A stretch of DNA of 64,000 nt from Alphaproteobacteria bacterium (lineage in GTDB: Bacteria; Myxococcota_A; UBA796; GCA-2862545), in assembly GCA_020632885.1 (NCBI GenBank), contig JACKEQ010000016.1:1-64000 (forward strand), given 5' to 3'. The position numbers and the translations under genes were made by a program. Positions 1 to 9,016 of this stretch are shown here, in pieces. Each line of letters opens with the position of its first letter. Positions within the stretch are counted from its first letter, which is position 1. The notes under the pieces are model-generated. The model did no database searches and was not told the origin of the DNA. It saw nothing but the letters and a program-made list of their open reading frames with translations.

Positions 1-37
1 CGGCGTCCACAATCCCATGGTACCGCAGGGTCCTCTC

Positions 38-1366
38 ATGCTGCTCCTCCTCTCCGCGCTCGCGGCCGACACCCCCTGTACACCGGCGAGCCTGGAGGCC
101 TGGCGCCAGGAGAGCCTGGCCTGCCCGTCGTGCATGGAGGCCGCCCTGGACGTGCGGATCGCGGAGGACCCCACGTGCACCGAGGCCCACCTGGCCCGAG
201 CGGCCCTCCACCACGCCCGGGGCCAGATGGATCAGGCGTTGTCGGTGCTGGAGCGCGCCGACCCCCAGGACGTCCGGGTCCGCGTGGCCCTGGCGCTGGC
301 CACCCACGTCGCAGGCCTCGATGCCACCGCGCGCCTGGACGCGGCGCTCGCCGACCGCCCGGACGACCCCGTGCTCGTGCGGGCGCGCGCCTCCACCCTG
401 CCCCTGGCGGAGCGGGCCGAGGCCCTGCGGGCCGCTGCGGGTCGGCTGCCGTGGGACGAGGCCCTGACGGTCGATCTGATGGACGCGCTGCAGGACGCCG
501 GACGGCCACGGGAGGCCCTCTCCGTCGGGCGTTCGGCGCTGGAGGACCACGACGCGCTCGCGGTCGCCGAGCGGGTGAACGAGCTCCTCGCCGTGGTGCC
601 GGTGGAGGCCGACGACGCCTTCGTGCACGTCGCGGACGACGGTCTCGAGGAGGTCGTGGTGTACAGCGTGGACGCGGCCCGGAAGCGGCTCGAGGAACGC
701 CTCCGGGCGCTGGGGTACGGTCCGGGCGAGCGTCGTGGGGGCCGGACCCGCTACCTGCCGACCGAGCCGATGATGCCGTGGGTCGAGCTCGGCGAGGACG
801 GCACCGTGGAGGTCCAGGTCCGCGGGGTCGTCGAGCGCCGGAAGCCCGTGGAGGGCGTGCTGCCCCTCGATGCGCTCGGCCTCCCCCGGACGGGCGCCGG
901 CCTCACGACGACGGCGCCGTGGATCCCGCCCAACGTCCCGCTGGAGGAACGCCCCGCTCAGATCCCCTCGCTCCAGGTGGCCTTCACGGACATCGCCAGC
1001 CGCCGGAAGCTCTCGAACGCCCGTGACCGCGTGCTGCGCACGCTCCAGCCGGATCTGTTCGCGTGGCGACGGGCCCTCGCGGAGCGGACCTTCTCCACGG
1101 CCCTCCAGGAGCGTCTGCCGGGCGACATGGAGGCGCTCTGGACACACGGCACACCCCTGTCGGGCCGGACGGTGCTCGCGACCCACGCGGACCGCCGACG
1201 TGCGCTCCTCGACCTCTGGCGGACCCGGACGTGCTCCCAGGCCGGCGAGGAGGCCCGCGAGATCGTGGTGGCCTTCCTGCGCGGGCGCGTGCAGCGGTCG
1301 GACCATCCGCTGGAGCCCGGGGAGCTCGCGGGCGTGGCGGCCTGCGGGGTGCCGCTCGTGATCTGA
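38..1366 (+). CDS. Exported protein of unknown function with helical-repeat-like N-terminal half
   Basis: 442 residues, not recognised as a named family. A short hydrophobic stretch (MLLLLSALAA) followed by a polar Cys-containing region looks like a signal peptide, so the product is probably periplasmic or outer-membrane associated. Residues about 40-190 are Ala/Leu/Arg-rich with the alternation expected of TPR-like helical pairs (for example AHLARAALHHARGQMDQAL). The C-terminal half has no recognised motif. An in-frame ATG at 17 exists, but the ATG at 38 places the hydrophobic core at the N-terminus and follows a GCAGGG stretch, so I prefer 38. It converges with the next gene, leaving 3 bp between the stops. 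Confidence 0.7.
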   Translation: MLLLLSALAADTPCTPASLEAWRQESLACPSCMEAALDVRIAEDPTCTEAHLARAALHHARGQMDQALSVLERADPQDVRVRVALALATHVAGLDATARLDAALADRPDDPVLVRARASTLPLAERAEALRAAAGRLPWDEALTVDLMDALQDAGRPREALSVGRSALEDHDALAVAERVNELLAVVPVEADDAFVHVADDGLEEVVVYSVDAARKRLEERLRALGYGPGERRGGRTRYLPTEPMMPWVELGEDGTVEVQVRGVVERRKPVEGVLPLDALGLPRTGAGLTTTAPWIPPNVPLEERPAQIPSLQVAFTDIASRRKLSNARDRVLRTLQPDLFAWRRALAERTFSTALQERLPGDMEALWTHGTPLSGRTVLATHADRRRALLDLWRTRTCSQAGEEAREIVVAFLRGRVQRSDHPLEPGELAGVAACGVPLVI

Positions 1367-1369
1367 GCT

Positions 1370-2248
1370 TCAGAAGCTGATCTGCGCGCCACCGTCGGTG
1401 AACGCGCGCGGGCCCGTGTCGTCGTGGGTGAACAGCACCCCCAGGAACAACCCGGCCGTCCTGCCTCCGAGCGGCACCGCGATGCCGTAGGCGGGCCGGG
1501 GCACGCCGTCGGCGATCACCGTGCCCGCCGAGAGCTGCAGGAGCGCCAGCGCGCTCGTGGAGTCGTCGTCCTCGTCGTAGAAGTGCGCGTAGAGCACGAG
1601 GGTCGCGAGCACGGTCGGCCGGAAGTACACCTCGTGGCGCGGACGGTGGAGCGCAGCCACGCGCAGGCCCAGGCTGGTCGCGATGCCGGCGCGCGGGTCG
1701 GAGAGGGCGCGCTCCAGCCGGAGCCCCGACATGCCGCCCACCTCGAAGCCCGTCGAGACCGCGGGGTCAGACCCCAGGGGCCGCGTCCGCCCCGGTGCCA
1801 CCTGTACGGACGCCAGCACGGTGGGCGCCGGTCCCGGGACGGCCCCGACGCGGATGAGGATGCGCCGGTCCTCCCAGGCCTGGGAGACCATGAGACCCCC
1901 GCCCATCGCGCTGCGGTTCACGACCAGCCACGTGGCGAGCCGGAAGCCGCCCCGTCGCACGAGCGGGACCCCGAAGCTCGTGGTGAACGTCATGGGCCCG
2001 CGGCCCGAGAGCGAACGGTAGGTGTGCTGCAGGCCGGGCGTGGCGTCCACCCCGAGGAACGTGCCGCCGAACCAGCACCCGTGCGTGAGCGACGGGATGG
2101 GCAGAGGGTCGCGCACAGGGCTCGTGAGGTCCCAGTCCCGCTGGGCCACCACACCTGCGAAGGTCGCTCCCACGAACTGCCCGCACGCGCTGTCGAGGGC
2201 CTCGTCCTGCCCCCAGGCGAGCGCGGCGAGGAGCAGGAGCAGGGTCAG
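1370..2248 (-). CDS. Exported, beta-strand-rich protein; probable CTG start
   Basis: About 292 residues. The N-terminus (LTLLLLLAALAWGQDEA) is a clear signal peptide and the rest alternates short hydrophobic strands with Gly and turns, ending in Phe (AQISF), as in small outer-membrane barrels. No ATG, GTG or TTG lies in frame near the signal peptide. The plausible start is a CTG at 2248 whose last two bases sit in the TGA of the upstream lipoprotein gene (CTGA overlap), a geometry matching the ATGA/GTGA overlaps elsewhere in the window. Downstream in-frame ATGs would remove the signal peptide. Translation is probably coupled to the lipoprotein gene. Function unknown. Confidence 0.65.
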   Translation of the reverse strand: MTLLLLLAALAWGQDEALDSACGQFVGATFAGVVAQRDWDLTSPVRDPLPIPSLTHGCWFGGTFLGVDATPGLQHTYRSLSGRGPMTFTTSFGVPLVRRGGFRLATWLVVNRSAMGGGLMVSQAWEDRRILIRVGAVPGPAPTVLASVQVAPGRTRPLGSDPAVSTGFEVGGMSGLRLERALSDPRAGIATSLGLRVAALHRPRHEVYFRPTVLATLVLYAHFYDEDDDSTSALALLQLSAGTVIADGVPRPAYGIAVPLGGRTAGLFLGVLFTHDDTGPRAFTDGGAQISF

Positions 2249-3225
2249 TCGACCACGAGCGTCGCGAGGACGATGGTGCCCAGCACGCCCACCCCGGTCT
2301 GCACGCCGACCAGGGCGCCGTCCGTGCCGTCGTACGTGAGCCCCTCGGTGCCGAGCGGTGCTCCGCCGCGCACGCTGTAGAACAGCACGCCGTCGGGGGT
2401 CTGGAGGGAGAGCGTGGTGCCCGCGGGGTCGAAGCCGACCGCGGTGACGCCGGGCAGCTCGAACGTGCCGAGGTGTGCGCCCGCGCCGTCGAGCATCACG
2501 AGGGCCCCGCCCGCCTCGCCCTCGTCGAGCATGGCGGCCACCGAGCCCGGACCTGCGGGCGCGAGGTCGTGCACGGGCGCGTGGAGCTCGAGCTCCCAGG
2601 CGCGGGTGCCGTCGGCCTCGAAGGCCTGGACGGTGGGTGCGCCCGACCGGGCCACGATGGCCCGCTCGCCGTCCCAGACGACCCGGTCCGCCTCGACGGC
2701 CCAGGCGTCCACGGTGCCGTCCGCGTCGACCCGCGCGACGCTCCGGCCGTCCGCGAGCCAGACCGCGCCGGGCGCCACCGCGAATCCAGGCGCCACCGCA
2801 CACGAGAGGCCCTCGAGGGTGTAGGCCGTGGACCCGAAGGCCACGTCGCAGCGCCCGTTGGCCCCGCGCAGCACCGAGACCGGCTCGCCGGCGGGGGTGA
2901 TCCCGGCGTCGAGCACCTGGACGTCGAACAGGGTGGCCGCGCCATCGTCGAGGAACAGCCGGCCATCGAGCTCACCGACCACGAGGTCGCCGCGCGCGTC
3001 GAGCACCCGCTCCTGACCGTCCGCCGCGTCGAGGTCCGCACCCACCGAGGCCGTACGCGCATCCACGTCGCAGATCTGGCCCGCCATGCCCACCCGGGCC
3101 CGCTCGCCCTCGAGCGCGACGCCGTGGGTGTCGCCGGGCAGCACGGAGAGCATGTCGAAGCTGGTGCCCCGCTCCGCGCAACCGACCAGGAGCACGGCTC
3201 CGAGGACGAGGGTGGTCGAGCGCAT
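2245..3225 (-). CDS. Putative lipoprotein, beta-propeller-like repeats
   Basis: 326 residues. The N-terminus (MRSTTLVLGAVLLVGCAERG) ends in a lipobox (LLVGC), so the mature protein should be lipidated at Cys16. The body is a series of short strands with recurring VLDG/VWDGER/VARVDADGT elements, like WD/PQQ-type propellers that read out values, though I cannot name the family. A GGAGG stretch six bases before the ATG at 3225 supports this start. The stop overlaps the probable CTG start of the next gene, so the two exported proteins likely form one transcription unit. Confidence 0.75.
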   Translation of the reverse strand: MRSTTLVLGAVLLVGCAERGTSFDMLSVLPGDTHGVALEGERARVGMAGQICDVDARTASVGADLDAADGQERVLDARGDLVVGELDGRLFLDDGAATLFDVQVLDAGITPAGEPVSVLRGANGRCDVAFGSTAYTLEGLSCAVAPGFAVAPGAVWLADGRSVARVDADGTVDAWAVEADRVVWDGERAIVARSGAPTVQAFEADGTRAWELELHAPVHDLAPAGPGSVAAMLDEGEAGGALVMLDGAGAHLGTFELPGVTAVGFDPAGTTLSLQTPDGVLFYSVRGGAPLGTEGLTYDGTDGALVGVQTGVGVLGTIVLATLVVD

Positions 3226-3286
3226 GGGCAACCTCCTGGAGACGGCTTCACCCCGGATTGTCGCACATCCTTCGGGGTCTGTCAGC

Positions 3287-4063
3287 CTACCTGCGCGCGA
3301 GGAGGCCGAGGCCCGACCAGGGAACCCCGTGCGCGCAGCCCCTCCGGGGACGCGACGGCTCGACGCGGCCCGCCAGCACGTCGCGGATCCACGGCGCGTA
3401 CGTGGCCAGGTGGACCTGGTGGTCGTGGGATCCGTACGTGGCGACGCCGCCACCCTCGTCGTCGCCGAAGCTGTTGAGGCCCACGAGGGTCCCCTCGCGG
3501 AACACCGGCCCGCCGCTGTCTCCGGCCGCACCGACGCCCTCGAGGTCCGTGGCCGTGGGGCCAGGGGGGTCGAAGAGCACGGCGAAGGAGGCGTCCCCGA
3601 CGGCCGTGACGACGTTCGTCGCCCGGCGGAGGCGTCCGTCGGTCACACCGCCGTCCTCGCCCTCGAGCCCCGTGGCGGAGATCCCGCGACCCACGATCAC
3701 CACGACGTCTCCCACGGTGACCTGCGCATCCCCGAGCGGCACGGGCTCCACGTGGGTGACGGGGTCCTCGAGGCGCACGAGGGCGACGTCGTGCACATCG
3801 CGGTCGCGCCAGTCCGGGTGCACGAAGACGGCCGATGCGACGACCTGCACGCCGGCCACGTCGAAGGTCCGCCCCTCCCGCACGTCGACGGCGCAGTGGG
3901 CGACGGTGAGCAGGAAGGACGGCTCGATCAGGGTGCCGATGCAGTCTCCCGGCTCGATCAGATCGACGAGCGCGGGCCAGTCGGCGTCCGGGACGACGTA
4001 AGCGTCGGCCGGGAGGTCGTCCCGCCCGACGATGGCGCCCGCGCTGGCGAGGAGGGTCAGCAT
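3287..4063 (-). CDS. Trypsin-like serine protease (S1 family)
   Basis: 258 residues. The S1 catalytic triad is complete: His56 in LLTVAHC, Asp92 in DVALVRL and Ser183 in GDSGGPV. The N-terminus MLTLLASAGAIVGRDD is a short hydrophobic leader followed directly by an IVGR-like element reminiscent of a mature trypsin N-terminus, so export and possible processing are likely. The tail (GCAHGVPWSGLGLLARR) has a Gly-Cys then hydrophobic then Arg layout loosely like a MYXO-CTERM signal, but it is too short to call. The neighbours also encode exported proteins. Substrate unknown; the family assignment is firm. Confidence 0.9.
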   Translation of the reverse strand: MLTLLASAGAIVGRDDLPADAYVVPDADWPALVDLIEPGDCIGTLIEPSFLLTVAHCAVDVREGRTFDVAGVQVVASAVFVHPDWRDRDVHDVALVRLEDPVTHVEPVPLGDAQVTVGDVVVIVGRGISATGLEGEDGGVTDGRLRRATNVVTAVGDASFAVLFDPPGPTATDLEGVGAAGDSGGPVFREGTLVGLNSFGDDEGGGVATYGSHDHQVHLATYAPWIRDVLAGRVEPSRPRRGCAHGVPWSGLGLLARR

Positions 4064-4083
4064 TCCCTCCAGCTATCGCGACA

Positions 4084-4587
4084 TCACTTCACGATGGCGA
4101 GGTCGATCTCGGCGTCGGGCGCGCGGTCGCTCACGATGCGCTGGACGGTGCGCTTCTCGGCGCGGGTGGACACGCGCCCGCTGGCGACGAGGGTTTCGCC
4201 TTCGTAGGCGAGCGCGACGCCCGCGGTGTCGATGTCCGCAGCCTCGAGGTCGTCCTGCAGGGCCTTCAGGAGACGGTCGTGGGCGCCCGTGTCGCGCGAC
4301 TTCGGTGCGGTGACGGTGAACGATCCGGGCAGGCCGGGCTCGACACCCGCCTGGACCTCGAGGGTGTCGACCACCCGGACCACACCGTCGATGCCGCGCG
4401 CGGCGGCGAGGAGCTCGTCGTGGGTGCGGGTGTCGGGCACACGTCCGATGAGCTCGACGCGGCCGTCGCGCACCTCGAGCGCGACATCGGCTCCCAGGTG
4501 GTGGGCTTCGATGGTCTCCCCGAGGGTGGCGGCGATGGTGTCGTCGTGGGGGCCGGCGAACGCGAGGGTGCAGAGCATGGTGAGCAT
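4084..4587 (-). CDS. BON-domain protein
   Basis: 167 residues with a signal-like start (MLTMLCTLAFAG). Two BON-type repeats can be read: residues about 14-77 (EVRDGRVELIGRVPDTRT and GVVRVVDTLEV) and about 94-167 (LAYEGETLVASGRVSTRAEK). BON domains are small alpha/beta modules in periplasmic or osmotically induced proteins such as OsmY and are thought to bind phospholipid surfaces. AGGAG lies just upstream of the ATG. The 156 bp upstream (4588-4743) is AT-richer than the surroundings and probably carries the promoter. A single-gene unit is likely. Confidence 0.8.
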   Translation of the reverse strand: MLTMLCTLAFAGPHDDTIAATLGETIEAHHLGADVALEVRDGRVELIGRVPDTRTHDELLAAARGIDGVVRVVDTLEVQAGVEPGLPGSFTVTAPKSRDTGAHDRLLKALQDDLEAADIDTAGVALAYEGETLVASGRVSTRAEKRTVQRIVSDRAPDAEIDLAIVK

Positions 4588-4743
4588 GACTTCTCCTGAC
4601 TTCGGAATTCACATAACTAACACTCATGCAAAATGCAAAAATGGAGCGAAGGTGGCCAGCACACCGTGCACCACCGTCACGGGAAAGGGCACGACGACCT
4701 CGGCATCCCCGTGGACTGCAAGCGGGTGGAAGCCACGGTGGGA

Positions 4744-6819
4744 TCAGTGGCGTGACGCCCAATCGAGAACCGGGATCGAGCGAGCCTTCAGGAAGAGCTC
4801 GGGATTCGGGCTCAGATCCTCCGGCATCTCGGCCTCGAGGTCCAGCTCACCGAGCTCGACGACGTAGCGTTGCCTGCTCGTCGAGACCATGATGTCGGAG
4901 AGCCGCGGATTTCCCGCATCGTACCAGGACACGACGAAGCTGACGGGAGTGCCGCCCACGTCGCAGCTCATCCTGGCGTGGGACTTGCTCTGCCACAGGG
5001 AGATCGCTTTCAGGGTGGGCTCGGACCCTGGATCGAGGGGGACTCTCTCGCAGTCCGAGAAGCCGCTCGACACGTGCTCGACGAGGAGCTGGAGGGCTTG
5101 CGGTTCGAAGGACGGGGAGTCGAACCCGTTGTGCAACGTCCCGTCCACCGAGACGATGCGTCGTCGACCACTGGAGTTGTCGAGCACGAAGTTCCCTGTC
5201 TCTCGGTCGATGTACAGCGCCGCGATTCCGAATCGCCCGTCGATACCAAGGGATGCGTTGGTAGCGTCGACCTTGCGGACCCTGAATCCGACACCGATCG
5301 TATCGACGGTCTGGAGCTGGTGTTCGATAGCCGCCCACCCTGCCGGCGGCGCCTCGGGTTCGGGCGTGGACCCGAGGTACGACGTCCGGCGCCAGAGCTC
5401 CGCACCCCCGGCCGTCCCATGCAGCTCGTACGCCGACTCGATGCGCGCCAGGAGCCCGATGTCGCCCAGGTAGCCCCGCACGTCCACGCCCGGCCCACAG
5501 TGCAGGCACGGCGACCGCACGTCCAGGAGCACCCAGTCGGGCCGACCGTCCAGATCCGCCGCGAGATCCACACGGAACCGGCGCTCCGCCTCGGACTCCG
5601 GCGCCCCGAAGCGCCCCTCGTGCCCTTCCGGCCAGAGCACGACCAGCGGGAAGGCGACGGGATGGCGGGCCACCATCACCGCTCCCTGCATCGGCAGCCA
5701 CGGGTAGCCCGGCGAGAGGTCCGACCCCACGTAGAGCACGGTCTGGCCGGGCTCCACGGTGGTCGCCAGCATCTCGCGCGCCGGACCGCCGTCGGGCACG
5801 GCGTTGCCCTTCAGAAGCAGGATGCCCGCGAGAACCACACCCGAAGATCCGGCAACACGCACCGCCGAGAGCAGCAGGGGGGTGAGCCGGTGTGCGGACG
5901 CCGAAGCGCCTGCGACCGCGAGCAGAGCCGCCGGGATGAGGTGATAGAACCAACCCTTCCACTGCACGAAGTACACGCCGACCGCCACCAGGGCCAGCAC
6001 GCCGAGGGGTCGGCCGCGGCCTCCGAGGGCCGCGAGGGCCAGCCCGACCACCGCCAGCCACACGGGTGCCAGGGTCTGGAACGCGAGCCACGGGGCACCG
6101 TAGGCCCCGTAGCCGCGGGCCAGCACCGGGAGCCAGACCTCGAACAGCGCCGTGCGCACGGCCTCCGGGAGGAACAGGAAGTGCGCGCCGTACGCGAGCC
6201 CCGTGAGCGCGAAGAGCACGAATCCCGGCTCGAGCGCGCGACGCCCACGCCACCACACCATGGCCTCGAGGGCCGCCGCCACGAGCAGGAAGTGCGGCTT
6301 GATGCACACCCCCACCGCCCCCGCGATGCCCGTCCACACCGCGAGCGGGGTCGCCGTGCCCTCCCGGACCCGCAGCCGATGGACCACGTACGGCAGGAAC
6401 AGCAGGGCGAAGAGGTGCTCGCGCTGCCCGAGGTTGCCGACGGCCGCCACGAACAGCGTGGCCGCCGACCAGCCCGCCGCCGCTCGGGGGCCACCCCGCT
6501 CGCCGAGCACGCTCGTGGACTTCACCGCCAGGAGCCAGGCCCCGAAGGCGGTCCCCGACCAGACGAGCGCCCACATGGCCGTCAGCGGACGCACCCCCAC
6601 CAGGCGCGCGAGGCCCGCCACCACGGCGTGCAGGTAGTGCGACAGGGGCGGGTTGGTCTCGACGTAGTCGACGTAGGGTCGGGCCCCGTCCACGAGACGG
6701 TCGCCCACGTCGAGGAGCAGCAGGGTGTCGTGGCTCGGCTGGACCGCCCCGGCCGCCAGGGCCAGGCCGAGCCCCGCGAGCACGAGCGCGGTGACGACCT
6801 CCGAGAAGTGCTTCGTCAA
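4744..6819 (-). CDS. Polytopic membrane protein, GT-C-type glycosyltransferase-like, with unusual C-terminal domain
   Basis: 691 residues. The first ~360 contain many hydrophobic segments typical of GT39/PMT-like polyprenyl-phosphate-sugar transferases, including an early acidic loop (DVGDRLVDGARPYVDYVETN) like the catalytic first loop of such enzymes. Residues about 360-490 form a soluble domain. From about residue 500 the character changes: the coding DNA at 4744-5330 is less GC-rich and the protein becomes Ser/Asn-rich. The gene starts at a TTG (6819) in a TTGA overlap with the methyltransferase stop, and the unit also holds a GT2 enzyme that could supply the lipid-linked sugar. Substrate and acceptor are unknown. 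Confidence 0.75.
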   Translation of the reverse strand: MTKHFSEVVTALVLAGLGLALAAGAVQPSHDTLLLLDVGDRLVDGARPYVDYVETNPPLSHYLHAVVAGLARLVGVRPLTAMWALVWSGTAFGAWLLAVKSTSVLGERGGPRAAAGWSAATLFVAAVGNLGQREHLFALLFLPYVVHRLRVREGTATPLAVWTGIAGAVGVCIKPHFLLVAAALEAMVWWRGRRALEPGFVLFALTGLAYGAHFLFLPEAVRTALFEVWLPVLARGYGAYGAPWLAFQTLAPVWLAVVGLALAALGGRGRPLGVLALVAVGVYFVQWKGWFYHLIPAALLAVAGASASAHRLTPLLLSAVRVAGSSGVVLAGILLLKGNAVPDGGPAREMLATTVEPGQTVLYVGSDLSPGYPWLPMQGAVMVARHPVAFPLVVLWPEGHEGRFGAPESEAERRFRVDLAADLDGRPDWVLLDVRSPCLHCGPGVDVRGYLGDIGLLARIESAYELHGTAGGAELWRRTSYLGSTPEPEAPPAGWAAIEHQLQTVDTIGVGFRVRKVDATNASLGIDGRFGIAALYIDRETGNFVLDNSSGRRRIVSVDGTLHNGFDSPSFEPQALQLLVEHVSSGFSDCERVPLDPGSEPTLKAISLWQSKSHARMSCDVGGTPVSFVVSWYDAGNPRLSDIMVSTSRQRYVVELGELDLEAEMPEDLSPNPELFLKARSIPVLDWASRH

Positions 6820-7532
6820 CGGCGGGCCAGCGCGATCCACGACCCGCCGACCGGCGCCGACCGCCCCCGCCCGATCCAGCGCGCCTCGAGCGACGTCACC
6901 CGCGTGAGCAGCCGGTTCACGGGAGCCGCGGGCACCTGGACGTCCGCCTGCCCTCCCCGCACGGCCTGCACGGCACGCTCGGCGAGGAGCACCGGGAAGA
7001 GCAGCGTGAGCCACGGGGAGAGCTGGTCGACCCGGAGGCCCGCGCCCACGAGCACACCCCGGAGACCCTCGCGCGTGTAGCGCCGGCGGTGGTGATGCCG
7101 CGCGTCGTGGGCCCCGTAGAGCCACGGGTGGGCCGGGACGGTCACGAGCAGCCACCCGCCGGGCGCCAGGAGCCTGTGCAGGTCGGCCAGGACGGCCGCG
7201 TCGTCGTCGAGGTGCTCGAGCACGTCGAAGGCCGTGATCAGATCGAAGGACCCGTCGGGGAGCGTGGGGTCCGGCAGCGGGTGGCTGCGCACGGGCAGGC
7301 CGGTGCGCTCGAGGTGCGCGCGGGCCACGGGGTCGACCTCGAGGGCGGTGACCTCCCCGTACCGCGTGAGCGTGCGCGTGGTGCCGCCGGTGCCGGCCCC
7401 CACGTCGAGGATCCGCGCGGCTCCCGGCAGCTCGAGCCGCCCGAGCACCGCGTGCACGATGCGCCTGCGGGCCACGAACCACCAGTGGTGGTCCTCGATC
7501 TCGGCCATCTGGTCGAGGAGACTGGCCTCCAT
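6816..7532 (-). CDS. Class I SAM-dependent methyltransferase
   Basis: 238 residues. Motif I (ILDVGAGTGGTTR, residues 41-53), the acidic end of strand 2 (VTALEVDP) and the FDLITAFDVLEHLDDD motif are classic for Methyltransf_11-type enzymes. An N-terminal HHWWF element followed by RR, and a later HHHRRRYT stretch, match methyltransferases found beside lipid-linked sugar transferases. The ATG overlaps the stop of the GT2 gene (ATGA), and the stop overlaps the TTG start of the membrane protein. It probably methylates a sugar, lipid carrier or related small molecule in that unit; the actual substrate cannot be read from sequence. Confidence 0.88.
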   Translation of the reverse strand: MEASLLDQMAEIEDHHWWFVARRRIVHAVLGRLELPGAARILDVGAGTGGTTRTLTRYGEVTALEVDPVARAHLERTGLPVRSHPLPDPTLPDGSFDLITAFDVLEHLDDDAAVLADLHRLLAPGGWLLVTVPAHPWLYGAHDARHHHRRRYTREGLRGVLVGAGLRVDQLSPWLTLLFPVLLAERAVQAVRGGQADVQVPAAPVNRLLTRVTSLEARWIGRGRSAPVGGSWIALARR

Positions 7533-8485
7533 CAGTCCACGCCCTCCGGACGACCCGCCGTGGACTCCGCCACGAGGTAGAGCGGCCGGCGCTTCACCTC
7601 CTCGTAGATGCGCCCGACGTACTCACCGAGCAGGCCGAGCATCAGGAGCTGCACGCCTCCGAGGAACAGCATGGAGACGGTCTGGAAGGCGTACCCCTCG
7701 ATGTCGAGCCCGAAGAACAGGCGCTGGACGACGACCACCATCGCGCCGAGGGCCGCGAAGCCGGTGATCGCGAACCCGAGCCAGCTCGACAGGCGCAGGG
7801 GCACGGTGGAGAACCCGGTCATCGCGTCGAGGGCGAGGGCCACGAGCTGCAGCGGGCCGTACTTGGTCTCGCCGGCCACGCGGGCCTCCCGGTCGTACAC
7901 CACCTCGGACGTCCTGAACCCCGACCACGCGATCATCCCGCGCACGAACCGGTTGCGCTCGGGCATGCGGTTGAAGCCGTCCACCGCCCGGCGCGAGAGG
8001 ATCCGGAAGTCGCCGGTGTCGAGGGGCAGCTCGAAGTCCGACACGGCGAGCGCCAGGGCCCGGTAGAACAGGGCGCTCGTGAGCTTCTTGGTCATGCGCT
8101 CGCCCGCCCGCGCCCGGCGCCGCGCGGTGACCACGTCGAAGCCCTCCTGGCCGCGGGCCAGCAGCTCGGCGATGACCTCTGGAGGGTCCTGCAGATCGGC
8201 GTCGATGAGCACCACCCAGGTACCCGTGGCGTGGGCGAGGCCCGCGGTGCTGGCGGCCTCGTGCCCGAAGTTCCGGCTGAAGGAGACGTACTGGATGCGC
8301 GGATCCTCCGTGTGCATCGCGCGCATGACGTCCAGCGTGCCGTCCGTGCTCCCGTCGTCGACCAGCAGGATCTGCCAGGTGCCGAGCGCCTCGAGCACGG
8401 GCACCAGCCGCTCGCGGAGGCGCGGCAGGCTCTGCTCCTCGTTGAGGCAGGGGACGACGGCGGAGACGAGCGGGCGGTCGGGCAC
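7532..8485 (-). CDS. GT2 family glycosyltransferase, DPM1/GtrB/ArnC-like
   Basis: 317 residues. It has the N-terminal GT-A fold motifs VSAVVPCLNEE, DDGSTDG (residues 43-49) and DADLQDP (95-101, metal/nucleotide site). Two C-terminal transmembrane hairpins (about residues 233-290) are followed by EYVGRIYEEVKRRPLY, a signature of polyprenyl-phosphate glycosyltransferases of the GtrB/ArnC type. The enzyme should load a sugar from a nucleotide donor onto undecaprenyl phosphate at the inner membrane. It is the first gene of a three-gene overlapping unit with the methyltransferase and the GT-C-like protein, which could use the lipid-linked sugar. Confidence 0.92.
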   Translation of the reverse strand: MPDRPLVSAVVPCLNEEQSLPRLRERLVPVLEALGTWQILLVDDGSTDGTLDVMRAMHTEDPRIQYVSFSRNFGHEAASTAGLAHATGTWVVLIDADLQDPPEVIAELLARGQEGFDVVTARRRARAGERMTKKLTSALFYRALALAVSDFELPLDTGDFRILSRRAVDGFNRMPERNRFVRGMIAWSGFRTSEVVYDREARVAGETKYGPLQLVALALDAMTGFSTVPLRLSSWLGFAITGFAALGAMVVVVQRLFFGLDIEGYAFQTVSMLFLGGVQLLMLGLLGEYVGRIYEEVKRRPLYLVAESTAGRPEGVD

Positions 8486-8524
8486 GTGGCGTCAGGGGTC
8501 CGGGTGGGCGGCTATCCTACCCCC

Positions 8525-9016
8525 ATGCGACCCCTCACCATCGACTACCTGGCCGGCTACCCCGACGACTTCCGGGAGCATGCCCGGGACGCCAAGGAGC
8601 GCGGGGATCTCCTGCCGCGCCTGGAGGAACGGTACGGCACGCCGCACGCCATCCAGTCGAACGCCGCGCTGTACACGTACGTCCAGGACCTCAAGCGCGA
8701 GCACATGCGCTCCTCCCCTCCCCTCGGGAAGGTCCGGTACAGCGAGAAGATCAGCACGCTCCACAACGCGCTCGGGCTCCACACGTACGCCGTGCGGGTC
8801 CAGGGGAACAAGCTGAAGACGTCCAACGAGCTGCGCGTGGCGACCGTCTTCAAGGACCTGTCGGAGGATCTGCTCCGCATGGTGGTGGTGCACGAGCTGG
8901 CCCACCTGCGCCACAAGGACCACGACAAGGCGTTCTACCGGCTCTGCGAGCACATGGAGCCCGACTACTGGCGGCTCGAGACCGACCTCAGGCTGCTGCT
9001 GTACGCCCGACAGTGA
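8525..9016 (+). CDS. YgjP-like metal-dependent hydrolase (zinc metallopeptidase fold)
   Basis: 163 residues. The zincin motif HELAH (His123, Glu124, His127) is followed by LRHKDHDKAFYRLCEHMEPDY, typical of the YgjP/WLM-type metallopeptidase group (COG1451). The E. coli homologue is a small cytoplasmic protein of uncertain substrate. The length is close to the family norm. The ATG at 8525 is preceded by a C-rich stretch without a clear Shine-Dalgarno. It is transcribed divergently from the GT2 gene (39 bp between starts) and converges on the next gene, whose stop abuts its own. Confidence 0.85.
   Translation: MRPLTIDYLAGYPDDFREHARDAKERGDLLPRLEERYGTPHAIQSNAALYTYVQDLKREHMRSSPPLGKVRYSEKISTLHNALGLHTYAVRVQGNKLKTSNELRVATVFKDLSEDLLRMVVVHELAHLRHKDHDKAFYRLCEHMEPDYWRLETDLRLLLYARQ

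Noticed and set aside
3287..3360. MYXO-CTERM tail on the serine protease
   Set aside because: The end GCAHGVPWSGLGLLARR lacks a hydrophobic span long enough to be a sorting signal.
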